Positions 1 to 9,137 are shown, counted from the stretch's first letter. The stretch is DNA of 64,000 nt from Desulforhabdus sp. TSK (GCF_022836495.1 NZ_BQXM01000004.1:62001-126000); one strand, 5' to 3'. A program made the numbers and translations. Notes: a model not told the origin generated them from the sequence alone.

Positions 1-1275
1 GAGTTCGATGTTGTCTTCCTGGATGTGAACCTGCCCGACGGCAGTGGACTGGACGCACTACCGATCCTGTCCCAAACCCCTTCTGGTCCCGAAGTGATCA
101 TCATCACCGGGGCGGGGGATGCCGATGGTGCAGCCCTGGCCATTCGCAGCGGGGCCTGGGACTATATCGAAAAGCCAGCTTCCATCCAGCACATGATGCT
201 GCCTTTCGTGCGAGCCCTTCAATACAGGGAAGAAAAGCTCGCCCGTTCTCATGCCGCTGGTGTGATGGTTTTGAAACGGGAAGGCATTGTAGGCAGGAGC
301 CCCCAGCTCCTGGCCAGTTTCGATTTGCTGGCCCGGGCCGCTCCCACGGAGGCCAGCATCCTTATCACGGGCGAAACCGGTACAGGCAAAGAGCTCTTCG
401 CGCTGGCCGTGCACGGGAACAGCCCGCGAGCTTCCCAATCTTTTGTTGTGCTGGACTGCTCCGTTCTTCCAGAAACTCTCGTGGAGAGCCTCCTTTTCGG
501 ACATACAAAAGGAGCCTTTACCGGGGCCGACTGTCCCAGAGAGGGGCTGATCAAGCAGGCCGACGGAGGAATGCTCTTTCTGGACGAGGTGGGAGAACTC
601 CCCCTCAGCCTTCAGAAGGCTTTCCTGCGCGTCCTGCAGGAGAGACGGTTCCGTCCCCTGGGCAGCAGAACGGAGGTCTCCAGCGATTTCAGGCTGGTAG
701 CAGCCACCAACCGAAACCTCTCTCGCATGGCGGCGGAGGGAGCGTTCCGGGAAGATCTGCTCTTCCGCCTGAGAACCTTCTCCATTGAGCTGCCGCCGCT
801 GCGAGAGCGCAACGGGGACATTTTTGAACTGGCGGTGCATCACCTCGCCAGGATCTGCGAACGGCACAGGATCGGCCTCAAAGGGTTTGTGCCTGAATTC
901 ATCGAAGCCCTGACGCATTATCCCTGGCCGGGGAACGTTCGCGAGCTCTTCCATGCCATGGAAAGCGCCGTGGCTTCCGCTCATTACGAGCCAACCCTTT
1001 ATCCCAAGCATCTGCCCGAAGATATCCGCATCTTCCTGGCTCAACACTCGCTCATCAGAGCGGGTCAATCGGTACCTCCCCGTCTCCAGCCCGACCTGGA
1101 GCCCGAAGCCCCGCTCCCGCTTCGTGAGTATCGCGAAGCCATGGACCGACAATACCTTCAAAATCTGATGGCTCACACGCGTGGAAACATCCGGCAGGCT
1201 TGCCGACTGTCCGGACTATCCCGCTCCCGCCTCTACAGTCTCCTGAAGCTGCATGGCATCAGGCCCACGGAGTGA
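1..1275 (+). CDS. Sigma54-dependent response regulator (5' end outside window)
   Basis: NtrC-type transcriptional activator, cut by the window edge, so only the second half of its receiver domain is visible. The reading frame is open from base 1; the phospho-acceptor Asp lies in FLDVNLPDG (about visible residue 8) and the conserved receiver Lys in YIEKPAS. The AAA+ domain follows, with Walker A GETGTGKE, the sigma54-contact loop GAFTGA and Walker [11 protein letters not shown]. It ends in a Fis-type helix-turn-helix ([20 protein letters not shown]). The partner kinase is presumably upstream, outside the window. The next gene, a chemoreceptor, has a sigma54-like promoter and an inverted repeat ahead of it, so it is a plausible target; that is inference. 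Confidence 0.93.
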   Translation, partial: EFDVVFLDVNLPDGSGLDALPILSQTPSGPEVIIITGAGDADGAALAIRSGAWDYIEKPASIQHMMLPFVRALQYREEKLARSHAAGVMVLKREGIVGRSPQLLASFDLLARAAPTEASILITGETGTGKELFALAVHGNSPRASQSFVVLDCSVLPETLVESLLFGHTKGAFTGADCPREGLIKQADGGMLFLDEVGELPLSLQKAFLRVLQERRFRPLGSRTEVSSDFRLVAATNRNLSRMAAEGAFREDLLFRLRTFSIELPPLRERNGDIFELAVHHLARICERHRIGLKGFVPEFIEALTHYPWPGNVRELFHAMESAVASAHYEPTLYPKHLPEDIRIFLAQHSLIRAGQSVPPRLQPDLEPEAPLPLREYREAMDRQYLQNLMAHTRGNIRQACRLSGLSRSRLYSLLKLHGIRPTE

Positions 1276-1329
1276 TGCCCCGGATGCTTCCCGGCAGTTT
1301 CCTCCCCCTGAGTCTCATTTTTGGGAATT

Positions 1330-1347
1330 TGTCCTGAAAACAGGACA
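1330..1347. promoter_or_regulatory. Perfect inverted repeat, candidate enhancer site
   Basis: TGTCCTG-AAAA-CAGGACA, a perfect 7-bp inverted repeat, lies 55 bp after the regulator gene and about 100 bp upstream of a sigma54-like promoter. Position and symmetry fit an activator-binding site for an NtrC-type protein. There is no T-run after it, so a rho-independent terminator is less likely. Confidence 0.5.
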
Positions 1348-1443
1348 CCACATGGCTCTTCTCCCGGGACGCCTGCAGGCTGGCTATGCACTGGACGGGC
1401 CTTCCGCGCCGTAGGGAGAAGGCTTCGGATGCCTGGCATTCAG

Positions 1444-1458
1444 TGGCATGGATTCTGC
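1444..1458 (+). promoter_or_regulatory. Candidate sigma54 (-24/-12) promoter of the chemoreceptor
   Basis: TGGCATG-GATT-CTGC matches the consensus TGGCACG-N4-TTGC with two mismatches and keeps the invariant GG and GC at the correct spacing. It lies about 120 bp before the chemoreceptor start, downstream of the inverted repeat at 1330. Confidence 0.5.
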
Positions 1459-1577
1459 TCAAAGGCTTCTCCCAGGATGGTCCAGCACGCGCCGTTCTCG
1501 ACCAGGCGGGACCTGCCTGTCGGGCAGAAAGAAGGTAACACCTCGGGGGCATGAGTACAAATTCAGGAGGAAAAGAA

Positions 1578-3563
1578 ATGTTCAAGGGAATGAAACTGGG
1601 GACAAAGATTTTGGGTGGATTTGGCATTCTCATCATCCTCGCACTGGGGTTGGGGGGGCTGGCGGTGGTCAAAATGAAGGGAATCGAGTCGAAATCGGTG
1701 ATACTCTCGCGGGAGTACGTACCGGAAACCCTCATCGGCAGTGAGTTTGAACGGAATGTTTTCAGCACCATGTTTGCCATCAGGGCGTATGGGTACACGG
1801 GAGAGAAACGGTTCCATGAAGAAGGCCTGGCGGCCATGGCGGAAGTAAAAGAGACACTGAAGAAAGCTGAAGCTCTTGCTGCCGCGGCCCTTCACCTGAC
1901 CCAGTTGAAGGCATCTGTCGGTGAAGCTGCAGAGTCCATGACGGAGTATGACCGGCTCATCAGGGAAACGGAGAAAAACGTCAACGAGCTGGCCAAAATC
2001 ACTGCTTACATGCAGGAGCAGGCTGAGAAGTATATGTCTGAAATCGAGGCATTCACAAAGAGTCAGAATGAAGCCCTCGCCGCCGAAATGCAGCAGGGAT
2101 CCGCCCACGATGCCCTGACGGAGCGCCTGAAAAAATTGAAACTGGCAGAAGACATCAGAGAATTAGGGAATGCGGCCCGCATCGCCAATCTGCGCTCGCA
2201 AGCACAGCGGGACAACCAGCACATGGCGGAGGGCATTCAAAAGATTTTTCCCGTCATCGAAAAAAAGCTCCAGGATCTATCATCCATCACGCGCCAGGCT
2301 GCCAATCAGCAGCAGATCGAGGAGATTCGTAAGGCAGCCGCCAATTACAAGGCGGCCATGCAACAATACAGCGACATTGCCATGGAGTTGGAGCGGCTCA
2401 ACACCGCTCGAGTGAGTGCCGGATACAAAGCCATGGAAATTTCCAAAAATCTGATGAAAGCAGCGATAGAACAGACTTCCCAGATTGCCAACAGTGCATC
2501 GGATTCTCTCGGTGCCGCATCCACGACCATGCTCATCGGGCTATCTTTCGCCTTGATCCTGGGTATAGCTCTTGCCCTGGTCCTCACGCGATCCATTACG
2601 GCTCCTCTGCGCCGCATCATCGACGGACTGGGTGGAGGGGCAGACCAGGTGGCGTCAGCTTCAGGACAGGTATCGTCCACCAGCCAGTCCCTGGCGGAGG
2701 GAGCGAGTCAGCAGGCGGCAGCCATTGAAGAGACCTCGTCTTCTCTCGAGGAAATGTCTTCCATGACCCGGCAGAACGCGGACAATGCCCGGCAGGCCAA
2801 CACCCTGATGAGCGAAGCCCGGCAGGTTGTCGAGACGGCCAACGTTTCCATGGAGCGGTTGACGGGGTCCATGACGGAGATTTCTCAGGCCAGTGAAGAG
2901 ACATCCAAAATTATCAAGACCATCGATGAAATTGCGTTTCAGACCAACCTGCTGGCTTTGAACGCAGCCGTGGAAGCCGCCCGCGCGGGGGAGGCGGGAG
3001 CAGGTTTCGCCGTAGTGGCCGACGAAGTGCGAAACCTGGCGCTGCGGGCTGCGGAGGCTGCCAAAAACACGGCGAGCCTCATCGAAGGAACCGTCAAGAA
3101 GGTAAAGGATGGATCGTCCCTGGTTGCTCAGACCAACGAGGCCTTTCAACAAGTGGCCAACGCTTCCAACAAAGCAGCGGAGCTCGTGGGCGAAATCAGT
3201 GCAGCGTCGAGTGAACAGGCTCAGGGAATCGACCAGATCAATCGGGCAGTGACGGAAATGGACAAGGTGACGCAGCAGAATGCGGCCAGCGCTGAGGAAT
3301 CGGCATCAGCCTCGGAGGAAATGAATGCTCAGGCTGAAACCATGAAGGACATGGTGGGTGAGCTTGTCGCCATGGTGGGGGGCACGGCCGGGAGAAACGG
3401 AAAGGAGCCCCAGCGAAGCCATCCGGTCCTGTCAGTCGTTGCCGGGAGGAGGAGAGAGACGCCCAGGGTTCTGCTCTCTCCAAAAAAAGCGGCGGCAGCG
3501 CCCCATGCCGGCATTCCCAGACAGGCCATAACCTTTGAAGAGGAGAGCTTCGAGCACTTCTGA
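1578..3563 (+). CDS. Methyl-accepting chemotaxis protein
   Basis: Transmembrane chemoreceptor that signals to CheA/CheW. The ATG at 1578 is chosen because AGGAGG sits just before it; an in-frame ATG at 1551 lacks one. The protein (661 aa) has a first membrane segment at about residues 9-32, a long helical periplasmic sensor of about 270 residues, a second membrane segment ([17 protein letters not shown]), and a cytoplasmic coiled coil. The highly conserved signalling tip is clear ([20 protein letters not shown], then [14 protein letters not shown]). There is no C-terminal CheR-tethering pentapeptide that I recognise; the protein ends in EESFEHF. The ligand is unknown. No che genes are in the window. 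Confidence 0.95.
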   Translation: MFKGMKLGTKILGGFGILIILALGLGGLAVVKMKGIESKSVILSREYVPETLIGSEFERNVFSTMFAIRAYGYTGEKRFHEEGLAAMAEVKETLKKAEALAAAALHLTQLKASVGEAAESMTEYDRLIRETEKNVNELAKITAYMQEQAEKYMSEIEAFTKSQNEALAAEMQQGSAHDALTERLKKLKLAEDIRELGNAARIANLRSQAQRDNQHMAEGIQKIFPVIEKKLQDLSSITRQAANQQQIEEIRKAAANYKAAMQQYSDIAMELERLNTARVSAGYKAMEISKNLMKAAIEQTSQIANSASDSLGAASTTMLIGLSFALILGIALALVLTRSITAPLRRIIDGLGGGADQVASASGQVSSTSQSLAEGASQQAAAIEETSSSLEEMSSMTRQNADNARQANTLMSEARQVVETANVSMERLTGSMTEISQASEETSKIIKTIDEIAFQTNLLALNAAVEAARAGEAGAGFAVVADEVRNLALRAAEAAKNTASLIEGTVKKVKDGSSLVAQTNEAFQQVANASNKAAELVGEISAASSEQAQGIDQINRAVTEMDKVTQQNAASAEESASASEEMNAQAETMKDMVGELVAMVGGTAGRNGKEPQRSHPVLSVVAGRRRETPRVLLSPKKAAAAPHAGIPRQAITFEEESFEHF

Positions 3564-3598
3564 CAGTTCCTGCGGGAACCGGGTAACTTCTGGGAGCG

Positions 3599-4156
3599 TC
3601 ATCCAGGGTCGGGAGTCACGAGAGGGCTCCCGGCTTGCTTACCTGCCAGATGCTTTCGAAGGAGAATCTCATCGAACCCGGGTATCACGAGGTCTTTGAT
3701 GCGAGCAACTTCTTCAAACCCTTGTCGCCGATAGAAAGAGCGTGCAAGTGTGTTGAAGGCAGAAACAGTCGCCCACAGGTTCCTCGAATTCGCCAGGAAA
3801 CGCGATTCCACCCACTGCAGCACCTCCCCACCCAGCCCCTTCCCACCATACTCTCCCAGAATGGCGAACAGCTCGATGTATGGTCCCATGAGCCACGGAT
3901 ATCTTACTGAAAGGACACCGGCAGTTTGCCCCTCTATGACGATGGCATGCCGGTCGAGGCCGGCGTCATGTCGATGAAGATAATTCAGCAGGGTTTCTGG
4001 ACGATAGCCAAGGGTCCGCCAGGGTTCCATTGCCGCCAGTCGGCGGCTGAGGCCGGCACTCTGGTCTTCGTCCAGGACAACGAGGCTGCAATGGGGCAGT
4101 TCGATGTGAAGCGCGTCCCGGGTTGGATGGTTTTGAGGGGGTCTGTCACGTTCCAT
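3599..4156 (-). CDS. GNAT-family N-acetyltransferase
   Basis: Predicted acetyl-CoA-dependent acetyltransferase, 185 aa. The GNAT core is seen in the middle: an IELFAILGEYGGKGLGGEVL stretch resembles the acetyl-CoA pyrophosphate-binding loop (Q/RxxGxG/A type), followed by the ATVSAFNTLARSFYRRQGFE strand-helix typical of motif B. The substrate cannot be told from sequence. The gene stands alone, convergent with the chemoreceptor, with only 35 bp between the two ends. Confidence 0.8.
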   Translation of the reverse strand: MERDRPPQNHPTRDALHIELPHCSLVVLDEDQSAGLSRRLAAMEPWRTLGYRPETLLNYLHRHDAGLDRHAIVIEGQTAGVLSVRYPWLMGPYIELFAILGEYGGKGLGGEVLQWVESRFLANSRNLWATVSAFNTLARSFYRRQGFEEVARIKDLVIPGFDEILLRKHLAGKQAGSPLVTPDPG

Positions 4157-4233
4157 TCTCTTGATGGACTCTTTCTGGGGGGGGCAGCCGTAACATGTTC
4201 ACTCAAACTTAGAGGCTGTCTAAAAATTCGTTT

Positions 4234-4312
4234 CCTCGTCATTCCGGCAGTCTTTTGCCGGAATCCACAGAAAAAACTGGATGCCGGCTAAAAAACTGCC
4301 GGCATGACGAGG
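4234..4312. repeat. REP/MITE-like palindromic repeat
   Basis: Outer arms at 4234-4250 (CCTCGTCATTCCGGCAG) and 4296-4312 are inverted copies with one mismatch. Two smaller hairpins lie inside: CCGGCA...TGCCGG at 4244-4261 and GCCGG...CCGGC further on. The cloverleaf-like layout and the CGTCATTCCGGCA core resemble small dispersed elements common in deltaproteobacterial intergenic DNA. It has no coding capacity. Confidence 0.7.
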
Positions 4313-4358
4313 GGCGAAATGGACACCTTATTCTGTGCACGTGTACTAAGGACGCACC

Positions 4359-5102
4359 TTAGCGGAGTCGAATAAGCTCTTCGAGGCTGACGAAACGGTA
4401 GCCCTTGCCCTTGAGCTCCCGGACAATGCCGGGCAGTGCTTCCCCCGTATGATAGCCGCGTCCATTGATATGAAAAATGAGAATACTTCCAGGCGTCGCT
4501 TTGGAAACCACCCATCGCGTCAATTTGGGAGCCGTTTCCCCACGGTCAGGATCTCCGCTGGGGAAAGTCCAGTGTACGACCCGGTACCCCAGGAGCTGCA
4601 CTACCCGGAGCGTATTCGCATCGTGATTCCCTGCCGGAAAACGAAAAAAGATCGGCTTCCTGCCGGTAATCTCTTCCACGAGCTTTTCAGCCTCCAGGAT
4701 TTCCCTCTTTTGAGCTTCGTCGGACAGTTTTTCCATGTGCTGGAAATGGTTTAACGAATGGTTTTCCAGGCGTATGAATTCATACCGGGAGATCCTCTGA
4801 AGCTCCGAGCGGTTTCTCACGGCAAATTTTCCACTGACAAAAATGGTGCAGGGGATCTGCTCCTTTTCAACGAAATCCAGGATCGTTTTGTCGAGCCACG
4901 AGGGAGTCTTGGTTTCGCAGGCATCGAAGGTCAGCGCTACGCATTTTTCCTGTGTCGCCACTCGGGTGATCACCTCTCCCGCGACTGGCAGGGTAGCCAG
5001 TGTCCAGAGGATCGTACCCATGCCGGCGATGAGCTTCATTTTCATACTATTGCCTGCTGCGCCCGCGCGCGGAGAGTATGCCAGGAGATTTTTATTGCGC
5101 AT
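4359..5102 (-). CDS. Polysaccharide deacetylase family protein (secreted)
   Basis: NodB-homology carbohydrate esterase-4 protein, expected to deacetylate a surface or cell-wall polysaccharide. The motifs are in order: ALTFDACE (motif 1), ENHSLNH (HxxxH metal-binding motif 2), FRFPAGNHD (motif 3), and ILIFHINGRG near the end. Motif 1 reads TFDA instead of the classic TFDD, so the second Asp is missing. That variant is known in part of the family, but metal handling may differ. The N-terminus carries a hydrophobic signal (LIAGMGTILWTLATLPVAG). The start is uncertain: ATG at 5102 or, giving a cleaner signal peptide, ATG at 5045; neither has a strong ribosome site. Confidence 0.88.
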   Translation of the reverse strand: MRNKNLLAYSPRAGAAGNSMKMKLIAGMGTILWTLATLPVAGEVITRVATQEKCVALTFDACETKTPSWLDKTILDFVEKEQIPCTIFVSGKFAVRNRSELQRISRYEFIRLENHSLNHFQHMEKLSDEAQKREILEAEKLVEEITGRKPIFFRFPAGNHDANTLRVVQLLGYRVVHWTFPSGDPDRGETAPKLTRWVVSKATPGSILIFHINGRGYHTGEALPGIVRELKGKGYRFVSLEELIRLR

Positions 5103-5123
5103 GTTCCATTTCTGTTGTATAAA
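5095..5123 (+). promoter_or_regulatory. Sigma70-type promoter of tRNA-Val
   Basis: TTGCGC, a 17-bp spacer, then TATAAA, ending 15 bp before the mature tRNA 5' end. Spacing and position are right for direct transcription of the tRNA. Confidence 0.65.
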
Positions 5124-5138
5124 GCCCCCACATTAGAT

Positions 5139-5214
5139 GGGCGGGTAACTCAGCGGTGAGAGTGCCATCCTCACACGGTGGAAGTCGGAGGTTCGAATCC
5201 TCTTCCGCCCACCA
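5139..5214 (+). tRNA. tRNA-Val (anticodon CAC)
   Basis: A complete 76-nt cloverleaf can be folded by hand. The acceptor GGGCGGG pairs with TCCGCCC (one G-T), the D-stem is ACTC/GAGA-like, and the anticodon stem CCATC/GGTGG holds the loop CTCACAC. The T-arm is GGAGG-TTCGAAT-CCTCT, followed by discriminator A and an encoded CCA. The anticodon CAC (5172-5174) reads GUG valine codons. Confidence 0.93.
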
Positions 5215-5232
5215 TTCTTGAAAAAAACATCG

Positions 5233-5261
5233 GGCTGACTCGGCAGGGTCAGCCTTTTTTT
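5233..5261 (+). terminator. Rho-independent terminator after tRNA-Val
   Basis: GGCTGAC...GTCAGCC hairpin followed directly by seven T residues, 19 bp after the tRNA. Confidence 0.85.
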
Positions 5262-5286
5262 ATTCCCACCCAACCCATGCAGACCG

Positions 5287-5688
5287 TCATTCCCACCCGA
5301 TGACTTCATAGCCCTTTTCCTGGAGGCAGCGCACCATGAAATTCTTGAAAATAGGACTGGGCTCCGACGCCTTGATGATGCCGTGCACGAGACCCGCCGC
5401 AGCGCCGGTGGCGGCGCCAACCCCGAATCCACGCCCCAGGTTTCCTGTCACAGCTCCGGCGGCCCCGCCGATCACTGTCCCTCCCGCCGCACCCACAGCC
5501 GTACTTTTGGCCGCTTCAATGCCCGCATCGGATTTGACATACTGATCGGCGAGAACCTCGCATTCTGCAATGTCCTTTTGGGCCTGAGCCTCACCGACCT
5601 CCTGGAGATGGGGGTTGGGATACAGTACGGGCCCGGTCGCGCAACCCGCCAGGAAAAACATCGAAATGCCGAACACTACCGCTTTCAT
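5287..5688 (-). CDS. Glycine-zipper lipoprotein
   Basis: Small (133 aa) predicted outer-membrane or envelope lipoprotein. The N-terminus MKAVVFGISMFFLAGC is a type II signal peptide with lipobox LAGC. A soluble segment follows, then a Gly/Ala-rich hydrophobic stretch (GAAGGTVIGGAAGAVTGNLG and on) with the GxxxG periodicity of glycine-zipper membrane anchors. The C-terminus (NFMVRCLQEKGYEVIGWE) resembles the end of many such envelope proteins. The function is unknown; it is not part of an obvious operon. Confidence 0.85.
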   Translation of the reverse strand: MKAVVFGISMFFLAGCATGPVLYPNPHLQEVGEAQAQKDIAECEVLADQYVKSDAGIEAAKSTAVGAAGGTVIGGAAGAVTGNLGRGFGVGAATGAAAGLVHGIIKASEPSPIFKNFMVRCLQEKGYEVIGWE

Positions 5689-6088
5689 AGATCACCTTAT
5701 CTTGTGGGAGGATTGGCAGGTCAATTTCCATGGATCAAGCACAATGTGCACAACATAAGAAAATGTCCTGTGAAAGTAAAGAGCCCGTAACATAACCTCG
5801 TCCCGAGCCTCCTTGCGGCTTTCGCCTTCACGGCGCGACCTTGGAAAGTGGATCGGTTCCTAGAAGGGAAAAAATTTAATCATGGATTGTCGTAGCAAGA
5901 TGTGAAATAAAGTTCGAAATCATTTGTTTTTTGTATAAAATTTAGGCGGCCTTCCTGGAAATGGAAAATGGGGAGTTGCATCGTTCGACAAATGGGGGCG
6001 GTGCAAAAGATGAAGTTGTGGTGTATTCTGCCGGAGTCGCTGGACCTGATGTTGATGCGAGATTTGCGGTCGAATCGATGCCATTAGG
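5689..6088. other. Intergenic region with possible short ORF
   Basis: No established gene. A 54-codon open frame at 5961-6125 (starting MENGELHR) overlaps the beginning of the next gene in another frame. It has only a weak ribosome site and no recognisable homology, so I do not call it. A TATAAA at 5934-5939 could be a -10 box for the downstream gene, but no convincing -35 is seen. Confidence 0.4.
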
Positions 6089-6568
6089 TTGTTTACTGAA
6101 GGAGGAATTTATAGGGACGAGATAAAAAAGGGCTTGCTCAGTCATCCGTTTTTCAAAGACTTTCAATCCACCCACATAGAGCTTCTTGCCGATTGCGCAA
6201 ATGCGGAAAGCTTCGCGGCCGGCGGATTCATTTTTCATGAGGGGGAGCCAGCGGAGCGACTCTACCTGCTGCAAACTGGGAAGATAGCGATTGTGCTGCA
6301 CATGCCGGGACAGGACCCCACGGCCATCATGACCCTCGGTCCAGGGGGCGTTGTAGGATGGTCATGGCTTTTTCCACCGTACCGCGGGCATTTCTGCGCC
6401 AGGGTCGTCGAGGATACTACAGCCATCACACTCAATGCCAAATGCATGATGGAAAAGTGCTGGGAGGACTACCAGCTCGGATTTGAACTGATGTGGCGGT
6501 GTGGACAGGTGATGGAGGAGCGGCTTCATGCTACGCGGGCTCAACTTCTTAACCATATGAATTTCTGA
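6089..6568 (+). CDS. Cyclic-nucleotide-binding domain protein, no HTH
   Basis: Stand-alone Crp/Fnr-type sensor fold (159 aa). It has the beta-roll pattern of a cNMP-binding domain: FIFHEGEPAERLYLLQTGKI, then GPGGVVGWSWLFPPYRG, then a helix. The DNA-binding helix-turn-helix of Crp/Fnr is missing, since the protein ends soon after the dimer helix. It therefore probably acts by protein contact or ligand binding. The start is odd: the only in-frame candidate is TTG at 6089, while a strong AAGGAGG lies inside the frame at 6099-6105 with no usual start codon after it. The true start is unresolved. Confidence 0.8.
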   Translation: MFTEGGIYRDEIKKGLLSHPFFKDFQSTHIELLADCANAESFAAGGFIFHEGEPAERLYLLQTGKIAIVLHMPGQDPTAIMTLGPGGVVGWSWLFPPYRGHFCARVVEDTTAITLNAKCMMEKCWEDYQLGFELMWRCGQVMEERLHATRAQLLNHMNF

Positions 6569-6689
6569 TTCTTTGGGAACAGGTGCCCGGGTCCGTCGTG
6601 GGGATTCCCGCTCTGCCGGCGGCAGTTCCTGATGCTGTTGTCCCCCAAGTTACTACTATAATGATAGATCCAGACGCCATGCGGATCCG

Positions 6690-6790
6690 AAGACGCCGCC
6701 TCCCCTCAGGGAGAGGACCGAGATGAGGGAAAATTGACTTTGCAGGCCCCCTCTCCCCAGCCCTCTCCCCCCAAATGAGGGCGAAGGAGC
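6690..6790. repeat. REP-like low-complexity palindromic DNA
   Basis: A CCTCCCCTCAGGGAGAGG hairpin followed by CCCCCTCTCCCCAGCCCTCT-type tracts, a pattern often found as dispersed intergenic repeats. It occupies part of the 560-bp gap between the cNMP-binding gene and the flavoprotein gene. The rest of that gap up to 6965 shows nothing I can support. Confidence 0.5.
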
Positions 6791-6965
6791 CTGAATGTCT
6801 CGTTGTCGTGCTGATTACAATCTCTTGAAATGACCCAGCGGTCGATTTGCCCATTCGAGAGCGATCCCTTCACGCATTCTCGGGCGGCGTTCACGCCAGC
6901 GTCCGAAGGTGCAGCGCAAGCCGCCATCCATCGTTGATTTCCTACTGTCAGAAAGAGGAGCACCT

Positions 6966-7008
6966 TTGACTTAAGTCAATGAAGCAATTTTCTCAACCGT
7001 GCTAAGAA
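6966..7008 (+). promoter_or_regulatory. FNR/CRP-family site plus -10 box (class II layout)
   Basis: TTGAC-TTAA-GTCAA (6966-6979) is a perfect 14-bp palindrome of the FNR/FixK/DNR type. A -10-like TAAGAA(T) lies at 7003-7008. The distance puts the palindrome centre about 41.5 bp before the expected transcription start, the standard position for class II activation by Crp/Fnr proteins. The downstream unit is the flavoprotein-DUF1641 pair. Confidence 0.6.
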
Positions 7009-7131
7009 TGATGGAATTCCACCTGTCCGTTGCAGTTTCCGAGCTCGAATGTAGACTTTTATTTTCCGGTCCACCAAAAAGTTTGTGCAGGAAGATTTAT
7101 CCAACCGTTCAACCGGAAAGGAGCCTTAGGC

Positions 7132-8424
7132 ATGAAGAGACTTGTAATTTTGGGACACGGTACCGGCGGCACGATCGTGGCTGCGAAGATGCGTGAAAAG
7201 CTCTCCGAACGGGAGTGGAAAATCACCGTCATCGACCAGGACTGGCAGCACCACTATCAGCCCGGATGGCTTTTTATCCCCTTCGGCATTTACACGAAGG
7301 ACGACTGCGTCAAGCCCAAGACCAGGTATGTACCCTCAGGGGTGAACTTTGTCCTGGATGAAATCGTCGCCGTCGATCCCCAACAGAAACAGGTCCGAAC
7401 GAAACAGTATACCTTTCCTTATGACTGGCTGGTGATAGGCACCGGCTGCCGCATCGTCCCCGGCGAGGTCGAGGGGATGGCGGGGCCCGGCTGGGGGAAG
7501 GATATTCACAATTTTTACACTCTGGACGGGGCTGTGGCTCTCGCCGACAAGCTGAAATATTTCGACAAGGGGCGTGTCGTGCTCAATATCGCCGAACTGC
7601 CCTTCAAATGTCCGGTGGCTCCCCTGGAATTCGTTTTTATGGCCGACTGGTTCTTCACGGTGAACGGCGTGAGGGATCACGTCGAAATCGAACTGGTCAC
7701 CCCACTGCCCGGAGCCTTCACCAAGCCCAAGGCCGCCGAGATCCTGGGGCAGGTCTGCGAAGAGAAAAACATCAAGGTGACGCCCACTTTCCAGCTTTCC
7801 TCGGTGGACCCGGAACGCAAGGTCATCAGCAGTTATGACTGCCGAGAGGTGAACTATGACCTCCTGGTGGCGATCCCTCCAAATTTCGGTGCGCAATATA
7901 TTATCGACAGTGAAATGGGCGATCCCATGGGCTACATGGAAACGGATCACAACACGCTCAAATCCAAAAAATTCGACAACATCTATGTCATCGGCGATGC
8001 AGCCAACGTTCCCACCTCCAAGGCCGGGTCTGTGGCACATTACGAGGCGGACGTCCTGGTGGACAACTTGAAGCGGGAAATTGACGGACATGCCCCCAGG
8101 CCGGGGTACGACGGGCATTCTACCTGCTACGTCGTCACCGGCTACGAGAAGGGGTCTCTTCTCGACTTCAACTATAAAATCGAGCCGTTGCCGGGGAAAT
8201 TCCCCTTCCCGGGCCTGGGCCCCTTCGACCTTCTGGGCGTGAGTTTTTCCAATTATGTCGGTAAAATGATGTTTCGCTGGGTTTACTACAACCTGATGCT
8301 CAAGGGCAGCCACCTGCCTCTTGAAAACCAGTTCGTGCTGGCCGGCAAGGTCCGGGGCATTCTCTCCCCCGATTTGGAAATGCCGCTGAGACAAAGGAGC
8401 ATCTCATGTCCGACGAAGCATTGA
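7132..8424 (+). CDS. Sulfide:quinone oxidoreductase-like FAD protein
   Basis: Flavoprotein of the SQR/flavocytochrome c family (430 aa), predicted to oxidise sulfide or a related sulfur species and pass electrons to quinone at the membrane. Seen: an N-terminal FAD motif (VILGHGTGGTIVAAKMRE), a second dinucleotide-fold element (WLVIGTGCR), and a late FAD-binding motif (NIYVIGDAANVPTSKAGSVA). Cysteines at GTGC, FKCPVAPLE and STCYVV correspond in position to redox cysteines of SQRs. The C-terminus is rich in aromatics and Gly, as in membrane-attaching SQRs. The ATG at 7132 follows GGAAAGGAG. The last 19 bp overlap the DUF1641 gene, so the two are translationally linked. Confidence 0.82.
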   Translation: MKRLVILGHGTGGTIVAAKMREKLSEREWKITVIDQDWQHHYQPGWLFIPFGIYTKDDCVKPKTRYVPSGVNFVLDEIVAVDPQQKQVRTKQYTFPYDWLVIGTGCRIVPGEVEGMAGPGWGKDIHNFYTLDGAVALADKLKYFDKGRVVLNIAELPFKCPVAPLEFVFMADWFFTVNGVRDHVEIELVTPLPGAFTKPKAAEILGQVCEEKNIKVTPTFQLSSVDPERKVISSYDCREVNYDLLVAIPPNFGAQYIIDSEMGDPMGYMETDHNTLKSKKFDNIYVIGDAANVPTSKAGSVAHYEADVLVDNLKREIDGHAPRPGYDGHSTCYVVTGYEKGSLLDFNYKIEPLPGKFPFPGLGPFDLLGVSFSNYVGKMMFRWVYYNLMLKGSHLPLENQFVLAGKVRGILSPDLEMPLRQRSISCPTKH

Positions 8425-9137
8425 TTCTGGAGCGTCTTGCCAAGATCGAGGAAAAACTGGATCGGATAGCCGGCCTTGAAGAACGGCTCGAGTCTTTTGC
8501 CCGTCCATTGGACAGCCTGGTGGACCTGGGGAAGGATATGAGTCTCCTCATGAGCCCCTCGGCCAGGCTGCTCACCGAAGAGCTGGCGGAGGTGGAAACG
8601 GGATTCCAGCTGGAGGATATCCTGGGGACGGTGAAACGCCTGCTCTTGAGCTTCCGCCATCTGACCTGGGCCCTCGAGCAGCTGGAAAACCTCATCGACT
8701 GGTGGAATGACATGGAGCCCATGCTGAAAGTGGCCGTGCCCCATTTCATCGATAAGCTGGATGAGCTGGAGCAAAAGGGCATTTTCCGCATCAATCGCGC
8801 CATGATCGGAATGTATGCCAAGATTGCCGAGAACTACAGTCCCGAGGATATCGAGGCCATGGGAGACGGATTCGTCCGGATGCACGGGATCATCCGCAAA
8901 CTTTCCGAGCCGGCGACCATTGATCTGCTGGAGCAGCTCATGAATCTGCCCGCACAGATGAATCTTGCGGAATGCAAACCCACCGGCCCCCTGGGCATGG
9001 CGTTTCGACTGATGAATAAGGATGGGCGCAACGGGCTGGGGGTTGCCGTGGAGATGACAAAGGCCCTGGGGAAAATCAAGCAGATGAATGGAGCCCCGCA
9101 GGTGGAAAAGGAAGGAGAGCCGCAGGAATCGTCATGA
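8406..9137 (+). CDS. DUF1641 domain protein
   Basis: Helical soluble protein of 243 aa with the DUF1641 signature region (about residues 80-130: LEQLENLIDWWNDMEPMLKV). It begins with a coiled-coil-like segment (LERLAKIEEKLDRIAGLEER). DUF1641 proteins are commonly found beside SQR-like flavoproteins or formate dehydrogenase modules, and here the gene overlaps the flavoprotein by 19 bp. A role as accessory or membrane-docking partner is likely but not shown. Confidence 0.82.
   Translation: MSDEALILERLAKIEEKLDRIAGLEERLESFARPLDSLVDLGKDMSLLMSPSARLLTEELAEVETGFQLEDILGTVKRLLLSFRHLTWALEQLENLIDWWNDMEPMLKVAVPHFIDKLDELEQKGIFRINRAMIGMYAKIAENYSPEDIEAMGDGFVRMHGIIRKLSEPATIDLLEQLMNLPAQMNLAECKPTGPLGMAFRLMNKDGRNGLGVAVEMTKALGKIKQMNGAPQVEKEGEPQESS

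Noticed and set aside
5133-5432. Minus-strand ORF of 99 codons over tRNA-Val
   Set aside because: It is the antisense of the tRNA and its flanks; the KRIRTSDFHR-type tail is a well-known mis-annotation arising from tRNA genes.
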